DNA of 64,000 nt from positions 9,548,001-9,612,000 of the forward strand of contig JAUCEF010000007.1 in the NCBI GenBank assembly GCA_033558025.1. The letters run 5' to 3'. Source of the stretch: Phytophthora sp. 'mugwort' (taxonomy: Eukaryota; Oomycota; Peronosporomycetes; Peronosporales; Peronosporaceae). A model generated the notes under the pieces. That model was given only the letters and a program-made list of their open reading frames with translations. It was not told where the DNA came from and searched no databases. Below are positions 55,296-64,000 of the stretch, piece by piece. Numbering within the stretch: the first letter of the stretch is position 1; each line of letters starts with the position of its first letter. Both the position numbers and the translations under genes were made by a program.

Positions 55296-56091
55296 TCATC
55301 CTATCTGTCTCGCCCACTTCTTGGCCTTTTGTAACTTGCTCTTTTCGCCCTCCAGCTGTAAGTAAAAGATCGTGGTAAGTCACATTCATCTCTTCTTCAT
55401 TGTCTCCAAGTCTTTCATTTCGTGGACTCACCACTTTCTTGACCCGCGAGAGCACTTGAGTGTTGCCACTCACACAGTTCTGCGGGTGGTACGGAGGCTT
55501 GATCATCACCTCGCCCATAACTCGAATGTCAGCGCCTTCCCACTCACACGGCATCCTACAACATAAACAATCAGATCCATTTCCCGACTAGCGAGCGCCC
55601 CCAATCACCTGCCACGTACGTTTTGTTGAGTGCATCAAAAATCGCCTGAGCTTCCCCGGACACGCCCTGACCAATGGATGCCAGTGCCCGCACGGCCAGC
55701 CCCTTGTTGCGCTGCTCCACGCGTTGCAGCTCCTCCTCGCTGATGGTGGGCAGCGTCAGCATCAGTCCAGCAGGAGCGGATTCCAGCACCTCGACCTTTT
55801 GCAGCGCCTCAAGCTGAATGATCCGCGTCTTGGCCTTGGCTCCAACCTGCTCCTCTGATGACAGCAATACGGTACAGTGCCAGCCATTGTCATTAGGCTG
55901 GTATCATTGGCTCAGAGATCGGAGAGCGTACCGAGCACGAGGAAATTGGCCACGAGATCCAGCGTGAAGATGACACCCTCGAAGGTCTCCTGCGCGGCTG
56001 TGAGCACGCGTACCTTTGCGCCCACGGCCTTGTGGTCCTGCTGCAGCTCCGCCGGCAGCCCTGGGGCCGGCGTGGCGCTGCTCATAGCCAT
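55296..56091 (-). CDS. LSM12: LSM12 homologue (LSm plus anticodon-binding-like domain)
   Basis: Four exons on minus (56091-55932, 55854-55620, 55555-55432, 55355-55296) join in frame to 192 residues, close to the usual 190-200. The N-terminal LSm-like part reads GAKVRVLTAAQETFEGVIFT then DLVANFLVL. The second part, NKGLAVRALASIGQGVSGEA then AQAIFDALNK, and IRVMGEVMIKPPYHPQNCVS then VLSRVKKV, follows LSM12 order closely. The last intron starts at GTGAGT after VKKV and is needed to reach the C-terminus EGEKSKLQKAKKWARQIG; reading through it would give 100 unrelated residues. LSM12 proteins bind RNA and work with ataxin-2-type partners in other eukaryotes. The partner in oomycetes is unknown. 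Confidence 0.88.
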
Positions 56092-56442
56092 CCTATCACT
56101 ACAGCGTTGATCACTAAAGCGACCCTCCAGTCACTGAGCGCGCCGGGATTGGTGCAAATAGAGATTTTATTGTATGATTGGTTAAAAATTATACGCTCTC
56201 ATGAGGGGCGGTGAGTGAGGCGAGTAAGCTTTGGAGCGTTTCCGGAGGTGCAAGCAAGCGAGAATCCATCATGGGCGGCGGACACTACGAACGTGAGTAG
56301 CGGCAGTACGCCCGTAGGTAGAGACACAAGACACGACATAGGGCATTCACATGCGTTTTCGGTGTTTTAGCTGCAATTTTGCGGCATTCTCTCCCCTTGT
56401 TGGCCGAGAACGAGACGCTTCTAACGATTTTGCCCTCTGTAT

Positions 56443-56673
56443 ATGGCCGCCGACACTGCAGCCCCGCGCGTGCCGACGCGCCAGGAAATGGTTGATGCTA
56501 AGCTACCCCTACACTACCGCGACACGTGCGCGGGTCTGTTGATCCCGCTGAACGAGTGCCGACGGGCCACGTTCTTCCTCCCGTGGAAATGCCAGGACCT
56601 GCGTCACGCTTACGAGAAGTGTCAGTACGAGGAGTGGAAGACCCGCGTAGAGCTGCTCAAGAACCAGGACTAA
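56443..56673 (+). CDS. NDUFB7: Complex I subunit NDUFB7/B18 homologue
   Basis: The open exon gives 76 residues and contains the twin CX9C fold of this subunit: CAGLLIPLNEC and CQDLRHAYEKC, preceded by RQEMVDAKLPLHYRDTC and followed by a charged helix. Twin CX9C proteins are oxidised by the Mia40 pathway in the intermembrane space. B18 sits on the membrane arm of NADH:ubiquinone oxidoreductase. It is shorter than animal B18 and lacks its long Lys/Glu tail. A small upstream exon may exist: ATG at 56271 reads MGGGHYE and is followed by GTGAGT at 56293. I could not find an acceptor that joins in frame, so the start at 56443 is provisional. Confidence 0.82.
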   Translation: MAADTAAPRVPTRQEMVDAKLPLHYRDTCAGLLIPLNECRRATFFLPWKCQDLRHAYEKCQYEEWKTRVELLKNQD

Positions 56674-56699
56674 GCTGATACTCGAGGGGGAGCAGGCTA

Positions 56700-57041
56700 C
56701 ACATTGTCAGACGAAAAAGGCGATTGAGGCGGGGGTTGACTTGGGCGGAGCTGGCGTGGATGTTTTTGTTCCGACAACAAACGCTAGAGCCACAAGAAAA
56801 CCACGAGTGAATAATGAATACATGTGCCGCTGGAAACTGCGTTGCTTGGTAGTTTTCTGCTGCAAAGGCAGGTTACACGGCAGCTATACTCCTCCGTCAC
56901 GTCCGATCCAGTACGGTGTGACTCACGAGCTGTTGTGATACTCAATTTACTAGACATCCTCTATCTTGTGTAAATTCTCTGGACGACATCGAGGGGAGTC
57001 TCACAGATACGCGACGCGGTGTAGCTTGCGCACTAGATTCT
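56700..57041. other. Intergenic, no gene seen
   Basis: Convergent 3' flanks of B18 and the folate-receptor-like gene. Confidence 0.5.
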
Positions 57042-58129
57042 TTATGATGTAGCTGGGACGCTGCTTTCGCTTTCGTCGTTTGCTTGTTCGACCATTGACC
57101 GCGGCGCGTACTCCTCGTCGCTGCTGCTATCGGTCTCGTCGACGTACACCTGCTCGCCGCGTTCATAGCGCTCTTGCTGTAAGCGACGCACTTCCATGAG
57201 GTTGAGCTGGTCACCGCCGAATGGATCGCCGAACTGTCTAGCAAATCTCCCTCCCATCAAAATCATTGTAACCAGAACGAAGCAGCCGGCGATGAACAGT
57301 CCTGATGGGTTCTCAGCCTCCTCTTCTAGCATGCGCTTCAATCGTATTTGCCAAGGCTCAGTAGGCTCAGACTCGCCCAGCTGTTCAGGTACAGATCCGT
57401 CGAAACAGTCAATACCATCGGCGTCCGCGTCACTGCCCACGTGGAAGCCCATGTGGACGCAGAAGTCTGCGCCAGACTTGGCGATAGACTTAAGCGGCGA
57501 ACACACCAGCGCATTACCGTAGCAAGGAGCCAGCGTGCCTGCTCCTCCGTAGGCGTAATACTCATCCTTGCAGGAGTCGTACCAGTCGTTGCACAAACTC
57601 GGACAAACGTTCTTCATCTCCCATGTGCCCATTAGCGGGTGGCAGGATGAGCAGGCCATTTCCTCTGTCAGTGCCTGGCACTTGCGGCTGAACTTGGCCA
57701 CCACTGGCTCTCGGATCTTCCTGCTCTCCACAGCATTATCGCACAAGAATACCAGTCAGCATGAGCAATCACCACCGCACTACTCGCATCTGCATAATGG
57801 GCTCGCTCGTCACGTACAGACGTAGAGCGTGCGCGTGGGTGGCATTACAGCACGTGCTCTTACGGTACTTGCTGCAGACCTCCATCCCCTTCGTCTGAGC
57901 GGGAACCATAGCCATACAACACGCAACGTATCACAGTCCTGTCAAGTCAGGCAATGCACAAATGAGAGCTCAGACGTACGCGCTGCATGGGGTGCGTCTC
58001 CGGGTCGAACTTGAGTACGCCAGCCGAGCGGCACGTGCTGTCGGGTTTGGCCTTGGGTTCGGCCTGTACAGCTCCCCCCGTCAGTAGCACGACCAGCAGC
58101 AGCGCCGTGCAAAGCTGTGTTGCTCTCAT
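57042..58129 (-). CDS. Folate-receptor-like type I membrane protein
   Basis: Three exons on minus (58129-57980, 57894-57818, 57720-57042) join in frame to 301 residues. A clear signal peptide (TQLCTALLLVVLLTGGAVQA) starts it. The Cys-rich ectodomain contains EVCSKYRKSTCCNATHAHAL, CQALTEEMACSSCHPLMGTW and CPSLCNDWYDSCKDEYY, the Cys and Trp pattern of the folate-receptor/riboflavin-binding domain. A single membrane helix follows (GLFIAGCFVLVTMILMGG), then a cytosolic tail that is basic, then very acidic (YVDETDSSSDEEY). Animal folate receptors are GPI-anchored; this one has a helix and tail, as seen in some protists. Ligand unknown. It is divergent from the CUE gene, with 155 bp between starts. 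Confidence 0.82.
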
Positions 58130-58284
58130 CGTCTAAAGTCTCGCGATGACGCCTTGATGCCGATCGGCAAATGACACCACAGCAACGTTGTGGACACACC
58201 CGTGTTTTGGTATTCGTACCTTCAATAATTAATATCCAAATATACAGTATTTCCCAAAATGGCTCACTAAAAAATCGAGCCAAG

Positions 58285-59247
58285 ATGGCGCAGAGCTTCT
58301 GCGATGAGCTGGCCGCGCTTCGGGGCATGTTTCCGGCCTGGGAGGTCCATCTGCTGGAGGAGCTACTGGAGTCGCATCAGGGGGACGTCGAGAGTACTGT
58401 AGACTCACTTCTTGCAATGGACGTGACGCCCGGCGCTGTCGAGGAGCAGGCTCCGCAGCCACCGCCAGCTCCACAACAATCTCCGAGGTCTCCGCCGCGG
58501 CGTCCGCGCAGTCCGATGGCCGCGCCGTCATCCTCTCCAAGTGGACAGCCACGTGGACGCATAAAATTGCCCGATGACTTCTTGCGACTGCCGATCGACG
58601 AGTTCCGTGAACTGTCCGAGCAGGAGGAGCGCGACGCAATTCTAGCTCGCATGCTACAGGACCAGTTCTTTCGAGACGAGGTGCTTTCCAGCGAAGAGTT
58701 TTCGTCGCACTTCCATGACAGATCAGCTGGACAGGACCACGTTTATCCGTCTGATAAGACCGCCGCCGAGGTTGCCAGTGAGACGTACGCGGCTATGAGT
58801 GAGAAGTTCACATCCATGAGCGAAGGTGGGAACAGAAGGTGACTCGATCGGTAGCTGTAGAAGAGTCGAGACTGATGAATGTGTGATATGTTGGTTGATG
58901 GGTCTACAGCCATGAAGAACAAGATGCACGACATGTACATGCGCTTCCAGATGCGTAACGACGCTCCTGCCAGCAGAGATCCCAAGAGGTGACAGTGATG
59001 GAAGATTGTCTTGCGTACTACAAGCCTTCTCACTTCATTGTACTGTTGATGCTGCTTTAGCCAACGACCGCTGATGGAGGACGACTCCGATTCCAGCGAG
59101 GATGAGGACCTGAACGACAACCCGGATGTACGACGCCGCAACATGGACCAGCGCTACAGCCAAGAATCGCCGAGACGATGGAGTCCTCGCAACGGGGCAC
59201 GGAAGCCCAACGCTGGTGCTGGTGCATATTCGAAGAAGGACGACTAG
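58285..59247 (+). CDS. CUE-domain protein
   Basis: Three exons (58285-58825, 58910-58988, 59061-59247) join in frame to 268 residues. Residues about 4-46 form a CUE/UBA-like helical bundle (CDELAALRGMFPAWEVHLLE then ELLESHQGDVESTVDSLLAM), with the MFP motif of CUE domains that bind mono-ubiquitin. A Pro/Ser/Arg-rich linker follows, then a conserved helix (KLPDDFLRLPIDEFRELSEQ then EERDAILARMLQDQFFRDEV). The C-terminus is charged and Arg/Ser-rich (DSDSSEDEDLNDNPDVRRR). The start at 58285 fits the CUE domain; an in-frame Met at 58171 is upstream and probably in the promoter. Role in ubiquitin-dependent traffic or degradation is inference. Confidence 0.85.
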
Positions 59248-59386
59248 TTTTTATCTCGGAGTGACTATCGACGAGTCATTAAATTTCTGTCCCCCACAGC
59301 TCTGCCCAGTATGCTGAAAACTCCACTTTCTCAGCAATATTAAGGCGGGCGTGTGTTGGAGGCCTGAATTTTCCATTCTTTCAGCT

Positions 59387-60341
59387 CTAATATGATGAAA
59401 AATCGATCGTATCGGACCGCTTCCATGGGCTCTCGTCTGCTTGTCCCTTGTCCTCGACAGCAGGATTGTCGCCTTCATCGTTGCTGTCCTCGAAATCGTT
59501 GAGCATCTCCTCCTCGGCCGAAAGTTTCTCCGGCTCCTGTTTCTGCTTCTTATTCAACCTTTCCTTCGCTTCAACAACACTATTCGGCACTTGCCGCATG
59601 ATCACCGCAGTTTCTCCTTTGAAGTAGCCCTACAAGCCGCAACACTTTAGTCTATCAACTTTTCATCAACAAAACCCCAATCAAACCCACCTGCTGTTGC
59701 CAAGCCACAAAGCTCGAAGTCGGAAACGGCCCGTGAATATGTCCGTCTGCGGCTTTGTACTCCCACATAATTTCTTGCTTGAGCGGGTTCTCCTCGCTCT
59801 TGCCTTCTTTCTCTTCAGCAAACTGCACGCGCCTCCGCTGAACCAAGAGCTCCTCCTCAGGGAAAAACTCTTCCTTAATCTGGCTATAAACATCCACCTC
59901 TCCCGACCTCATTAGGTAGTCAGCAGCCTCCGTGATCTGCTCGAACTGCTTCTTCTCCTCCACCGTCTGCGCCGGCTCCGTTTCGCTCTTCTGCATCTGC
60001 TTGCGCTTCTTGCCGGCCCGGACCCGAGCCGGTTTCTTGGAGCCAAGTCGCTTGAGCGCCTGAAGCACTGTCTCACGGGGTTTCAGCAGCGTAGCCAGCG
60101 TCCTATTGGCCACTTCATCCGTCATGGTTTCCTCCCCGTGCTCGTCGCGAAACTCGCGGCGGCTCTTTGCGCTCTTGGCCGCGCCCATCTGCTGCTCCGA
60201 GACGTCGTCCAGCCAGGCCTCCTCCTGCACCTTCTTGGCTTCGTCATCCCACACAAAATTGCCTTTCGCGTCGAAGTGACCCTCGTCCTTCTCCTCCTCC
60301 ATATTGAACGCCGTCATCCCGCGCCGATTCTCGCCCGCCAT
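59387..60341 (-). CDS. GYF-domain protein, CD2BP2/Lin1-like (U5 snRNP)
   Basis: Two exons on minus (60341-59691, 59629-59387) join in frame to 297 residues. The N-terminus (FNMEEEKDEGHFDAKGNFVW then DDEAKKVQEEAWLDDVSE) matches the CD2BP2/Lin1 start, where such EEGHFD-GNYVW stretches are usual. The GYF domain lies at about 192-225 and is split by the intron: MWEYKAADGHIHGPFPTSSF then VAWQQQ and, in exon 2, GYFKGETAVIMRQV. GYF domains bind Pro-rich peptides. CD2BP2 and yeast Lin1/Snu40 are assembly factors of the U5 and tri-snRNP. The C-terminus is acidic. It is divergent from FCF1, with 182 bp between starts. Confidence 0.88.
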
Positions 60342-60523
60342 TGCCGCCTCGCTTGATGCTGTTGCACAGGGTACACTGGCAGACTAGGAATAATGAGATA
60401 CGGTACTAACTATTATAGTGGACCACCGGGTATGCGACCTTCAGACGACATACTCATTTCATTGAAAAGGTGTTTGCTGGTGGTTGGCAGTGCAGTGCAC
60501 AGACTCAAGACAAACTCAAGATA
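60342..60523. promoter_or_regulatory. Short bidirectional promoter between the GYF gene and FCF1
   Basis: Both start codons lie within 182 bp. Initiator-like elements are ACTCATTTCATTG (about 60448-60460, plus) and CTCATTATTCCTAG (about 60385-60398, minus strand reading). They match the oomycete YCATTYY core loosely. Confidence 0.4.
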
Positions 60524-61486
60524 ATGGTGCGTGATCCGCTCGCCCCGTTGTTGCCTCTTGGGCGAAGACCGAGGGTGATCTACCTGTATGTTTACTAAGC
60601 GACGCATCTGTGGTGCTTGCTGCCTTAGGGAAAGGCCAAGAAGACGCGCAAGTTTGCCGCTGTGAAGCGCATGATCAGTCCTCGCGACACGCGCATGTAC
60701 GTCTCCGCCTCGACTGCTTTAGGATGTACCTTAAATTTTATCTGACGGTGTGGCGTTCGTGTTAATTTTGCAGAAACTCGGTGCGCAAGGCGGTTGCGAA
60801 GGTGGAGGAGAAGAAGCGCAAGGAAGCGGAACCCAAGCAGATGTGAGCGGACATCGGGATGAAATACAGGGATATAGAGGCTGTGGACTCACTGTTGTTT
60901 GTTGCTGTCGTCTCTGCTACTGTTTCGTTGCTGTGCAGTGACCAGATCCCGTCCAACATGTTCTTCAAGTACAATTCAGCGCTGGGCCCGCCGTACAACG
61001 TCATCGTGGATACGAACTTCATCAACTTCTCCATTAAGAACAAGCTCGAGGTCGTCTCGGCAATGATGGACTGTCTGCTCGCCAAATGTACGTCCCGATG
61101 CGTGCTACTCTTCACTTGTACTCAATCGATAAATTCGGTTGCCTAGTTTTTACGTTGTCATTTTGTTTCGGACTCCTACAGGCACACCTTGTATCACAGA
61201 CTGCGTGATGGCAGAGCTGGAGAGGCTTGGTCACAAGTACCGTGTTGCGCTGCGATTAGCGAAGGACCCACGTTTCGAGCGACTGCCGTGCACACACAAG
61301 GGCACGTACGCCGATGACTGCCTGGTGCAGCGCGTGCAGCAGCACCGCTGTTACGTCATTGCGACGTGTGATCGCGAACTCAAGCGCCGCATTCGTAAGG
61401 TTCCTGGCGTGCCCATCATGTATATCTCAAACCGTAAATATGTGATTGAGCGGCTGCCAGAGGCCAATGCGGCCAAGATCAAGTAG
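60524..61486 (+). CDS. FCF1: FCF1/UTP24 PIN-domain endonuclease of the small-subunit processome
   Basis: Five exons (60524-60526, 60629-60696, 60774-60842, 60939-61087, 61182-61486) join in frame to 197 residues, the family length. The first exon is only the ATG codon; the second starts with [15 protein letters not shown], which restores the conserved FCF1 N-terminus. The PIN domain holds the acidic sites [42 protein letters not shown] and [23 protein letters not shown]1 cuts pre-rRNA at the early sites around 18S. A Zn-type Cys set (AKCTPC---C) is kept. Introns of 77-102 bp are all GT-AG. Very probably functional. Confidence 0.92.
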
Positions 61487-61707
61487 GCAGGCGTACTTTT
61501 CAAATGTGGTGAACATTTCTAAATACTCGATAGGAAAGGAGGCACCGCAGGCAGGACAATCTCGACGACCTCTGCCAGTCCAATACATAGACGTATATTT
61601 GAATTTGCATGGATATTTGGGTGCTTTATAAGTCCCTTACGAGTTCCGAGGACTTCGTGTGTTGTGGTGTATTTTGCAGCGTCGGTTCGAGTCAAACGGC
61701 GTCCACG

Positions 61708-64000
61708 ATGGCATCCAAGCAAGCTGAAGCAGTGTCGTCCCAGCCAGCTCGGAGCAAACATCTTAACGCCTCGACAGATGAAGCCCCCATTCTTCAGGTT
61801 CAAGCTGAGCAGCGCAATCGTCTTTTGGACGAGTACTTTGAGAGCACGAAATTGTTGCCGGTAGTTCAGGATTTCATAGCTAACTTGGCTAGCACCTATC
61901 AGACGCAGCTTAGATTGCCAGCAAACCCATATCCCGATCTGCTCAAGTCTATTCGCATGCACGAACTTCGCCAAGCTTTTGTTCTACAAAGTAATTGTAG
62001 CAGCGCTTCGTCTCTGGATTTGACAACCTTGAGTGGTCAAATTTCGACACTTCCGCGGTTCCAAGTATGTAGTGTGGAGCACGAACAATTTGCAATGCCG
62101 ATATGGGGAATGAAATCTACTCTGGAGCAGCTTACAGGGGCAAACCTGTATAGTCTGCTAGAACTGGTACATTCTGCCTTCCAAGGGCTGGCGAACTATA
62201 AGGAATTTACGGACAATGACTGCCTAGCAAATGTATACGCTGTGCTAGTTGGTAATAGCATTTTTGGCGCACAAGTTCAGGCACTGCAGCCTTGCTTTCT
62301 TGAACTGGAGACTCACGTGTTTGTGTCTGGTATGCACCTGGAGAAGGCAATGGTAGTATTCGCTCGGTTTTTGCTTAAACAATTGCACGAAACTGCCAAT
62401 GCCGCAGCATGTTTTGAATCTCTTCCTCCAGACAAAGCCGTAGAATATCATGGCTGTATCGGGTGCAATGGAATCACGATAACTCCTTTGTCTTCATCTG
62501 CAGTGGAATTGTCTTCGGAAGACGCAGTTCCAGCAGTATGGAGCATTGACTGTGTGAAGGAAAGCCGCGTTACTTTCACTAATGCTGTGAAGACGGCACT
62601 CGTGAGCAATTCGCTGATCACGATCAATCGATACGACTCTATACAATTGTCCAACCTTGGCGGTGGCTACTTGTGTCAAACGGAGCAAGCATTTTTCTTT
62701 CACTTTACGATGGAAGACGGAAACATGCCCGTTGAAAGTCAGGGTATCAAGACTTCAACCTCACACAGATCATTTCTCAGCGGAAGTCGCGCACACGCCA
62801 GTGGATTATTTTTTCATTCTCAAGGTGCTCTTGAGATCGCGGCAAGATTTCACATTGAGGCACAAATGTTGCTAGAGAAAGAAGAGCAGAATAAGCGATC
62901 CCAGAAGATAACTCAAGTAGCAGCTCCCATCACCCATAATTCCGTGGGAGTTCATAGGATAAGACAACGCTCAGGATTCGTTGGGATATTTCAAGATACT
63001 GTTGATGAACTGCGTCGGATTGGTCTTTCTAACGAAGTCCTCCGCGAGCAAGTAAATTGTCTCGTCTCATGCTATGCTTTCAATCTGGGCTATCTCGTAT
63101 GTGCGCATCAGGTCTTGGAAAGCTTTCTCTATCGTTCCAAGTCTCTTACTGCGACGGCAGTAATCCAAGCAAGTTTTATCAGTCTAGAATATTGGATGAA
63201 GCGGTTTCTGGAGGAATCATCTGCGTCAGCATCGACGTCTATATTGCAGCCCATTTGTCGTCACTTACGATACTTTTACGGTCAGGCAAAAGCTGCGGTT
63301 TTAAACGAAGACGAACGACAGATCAACGATTTTGTGGAAGCACTTCGATGCGTGAATGAGCTACTGCTCTCAGTCGTTCGTATTGTCTTCAGTGACTTTA
63401 TTCGTCTTGTAAGAACAATGACGGCATCGCCGGTAGCTCCTGCAATAACAAATTCCCCAGCCGATATGCAACCTGAGATCTCGGCCATATTGGGCGAGAT
63501 TGATGTGCTAAGGGCTCTAGAAATGGCAGTTGAAGAGCGCAAGTACCCACCTTCAGTTGTTTCTGAGGCCATATTTGCACAAGCAATTATCGATTCCTGT
63601 CTTGATGTTGCTCTTGAAAGTGCTGTGATGAACACTGTAGCTATTCACCTTCCGCCAAATCCGTTCATCGACATGTCGAACTACTTGCAAGTTTTTGCTC
63701 TTCGGCAGCTTGTCTGGAGGCACAAACTGCAAGTAAGGACACCAACGAGTATTACCAAAATTACCAAACCAGGTTCAATAAGGCTGTTCGCGATGGAAGG
63801 AACGAATGTCTGTGCTGTCAACCCGAGGTTGTTGCAGCATGTTGGCTGTGACCAGATAATTCAAACTCATCGGTGGCTAACGGGTCATCATATTTTCAAC
63901 GAAGGCCACAATAAGCCATCAAAGAGCTCCTACTCAGTGGCAATTGTCCCAATGATGATCATCCTCCATCCAATCCTCTTCGTCAAGGCAAATAGAAATG
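61708..64000 (+). CDS. Long unrecognised protein, 5' part of an intron-poor gene, truncated by the window
   Basis: From ATG at 61708 (MASKQAEAVSSQ) the frame stays open for 764 codons to the last base of the window, far longer than chance. The sequence is mostly helical and soluble. It has long amphipathic stretches (RLLDEYFESTKLLPVVQDFI; SIRMHELRQAFVLQ; EKAMVVFARFLLKQLHETAN; VEALRCVNELLLSVVRIVFS), a Ser-rich insertion near residue 270 and a basic, Gln-rich patch near 400. I recognise no catalytic motif, signal peptide or membrane helix. The acceptor-like TTTTGCAG at about 61672-61679 suggests a 5' leader exon. A donor-like CAAGTAAGG at about 63730 leaves open a late intron. It could be a scaffold or tethering-complex subunit, but this is only a guess from helicity. 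Confidence 0.8.
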   Translation, partial: MASKQAEAVSSQPARSKHLNASTDEAPILQVQAEQRNRLLDEYFESTKLLPVVQDFIANLASTYQTQLRLPANPYPDLLKSIRMHELRQAFVLQSNCSSASSLDLTTLSGQISTLPRFQVCSVEHEQFAMPIWGMKSTLEQLTGANLYSLLELVHSAFQGLANYKEFTDNDCLANVYAVLVGNSIFGAQVQALQPCFLELETHVFVSGMHLEKAMVVFARFLLKQLHETANAAACFESLPPDKAVEYHGCIGCNGITITPLSSSAVELSSEDAVPAVWSIDCVKESRVTFTNAVKTALVSNSLITINRYDSIQLSNLGGGYLCQTEQAFFFHFTMEDGNMPVESQGIKTSTSHRSFLSGSRAHASGLFFHSQGALEIAARFHIEAQMLLEKEEQNKRSQKITQVAAPITHNSVGVHRIRQRSGFVGIFQDTVDELRRIGLSNEVLREQVNCLVSCYAFNLGYLVCAHQVLESFLYRSKSLTATAVIQASFISLEYWMKRFLEESSASASTSILQPICRHLRYFYGQAKAAVLNEDERQINDFVEALRCVNELLLSVVRIVFSDFIRLVRTMTASPVAPAITNSPADMQPEISAILGEIDVLRALEMAVEERKYPPSVVSEAIFAQAIIDSCLDVALESAVMNTVAIHLPPNPFIDMSNYLQVFALRQLVWRHKLQVRTPTSITKITKPGSIRLFAMEGTNVCAVNPRLLQHVGCDQIIQTHRWLTGHHIFNEGHNKPSKSSYSVAIVPMMIILHPILFVKANRN

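Overview
The window looks like nuclear DNA of an oomycete (Phytophthora or a close relative). The genes are separated by a few hundred bases, most are split by 58-121 bp GT-AG introns, and one promoter carries the oomycete-type initiator plus CAWTTT flank. The transposon load is also typical: chromodomain Ty3/gypsy, pogo/jerky, Tc1/mariner, PIF/Harbinger, FAR1-type MULE and hAT relics. No species call is possible from sequence alone.

Layout. (1) 1-5.7 kb: decayed or lineage-specific genes on the minus strand. These are a signal-peptide, NPA-repeat and coiled-coil pseudogene, an NNRANQLN-repeat exon, and a tandem pair of Cys/His triple-repeat proteins, the second one frameshifted. (2) 6.5-17 kb: two internally deleted Ty3/gypsy copies (A on plus, B on minus) in inverted orientation. 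Their 4.33 kb arms (7048-11378 and 12316-16647) are almost identical and are separated by 937 bp. (3) 17-21 kb: solo-LTR and DNA-transposon debris. (4) 21.3-26.1 kb: a gene island with an Atm1-type mitochondrial ABC transporter, a low-complexity orphan and a patatin-like hydrolase. (5) 26505-34468: copy C, a complete-length but decayed gypsy element bounded by the target duplication ATAAT. It carries a second reading frame in antisense between the chromodomain and the 3' LTR. (6) 34.5-47.5 kb: a graveyard of DNA transposons and LTR pieces. (7) 48.1-64 kb: gene-dense housekeeping DNA, with a PfkB kinase, a thioredoxin-fold membrane protein, a ZIP metal transporter, LSM12, complex I NDUFB7/B18, a folate-receptor-like membrane protein, a CUE protein, a GYF (CD2BP2/Lin1-like) spliceosomal protein, FCF1, and a long orphan gene open to the window edge.

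Several genes serve RNA or mitochondrial housekeeping: FCF1 in rRNA processing, the GYF protein in U5 snRNP, LSM12 in RNA binding, Atm1 in Fe-S export and B18 in complex I. They do not form a pathway cluster. The most unusual part is the inverted pair. Its internal sequences look very recent while its LTRs look old, and copy C shares a 2.3 kb block of the same young sequence. This suggests conversion or recombination among resident copies rather than fresh transposition. Exon joins were worked out by eye from splice sites and reading frame and need transcript confirmation.
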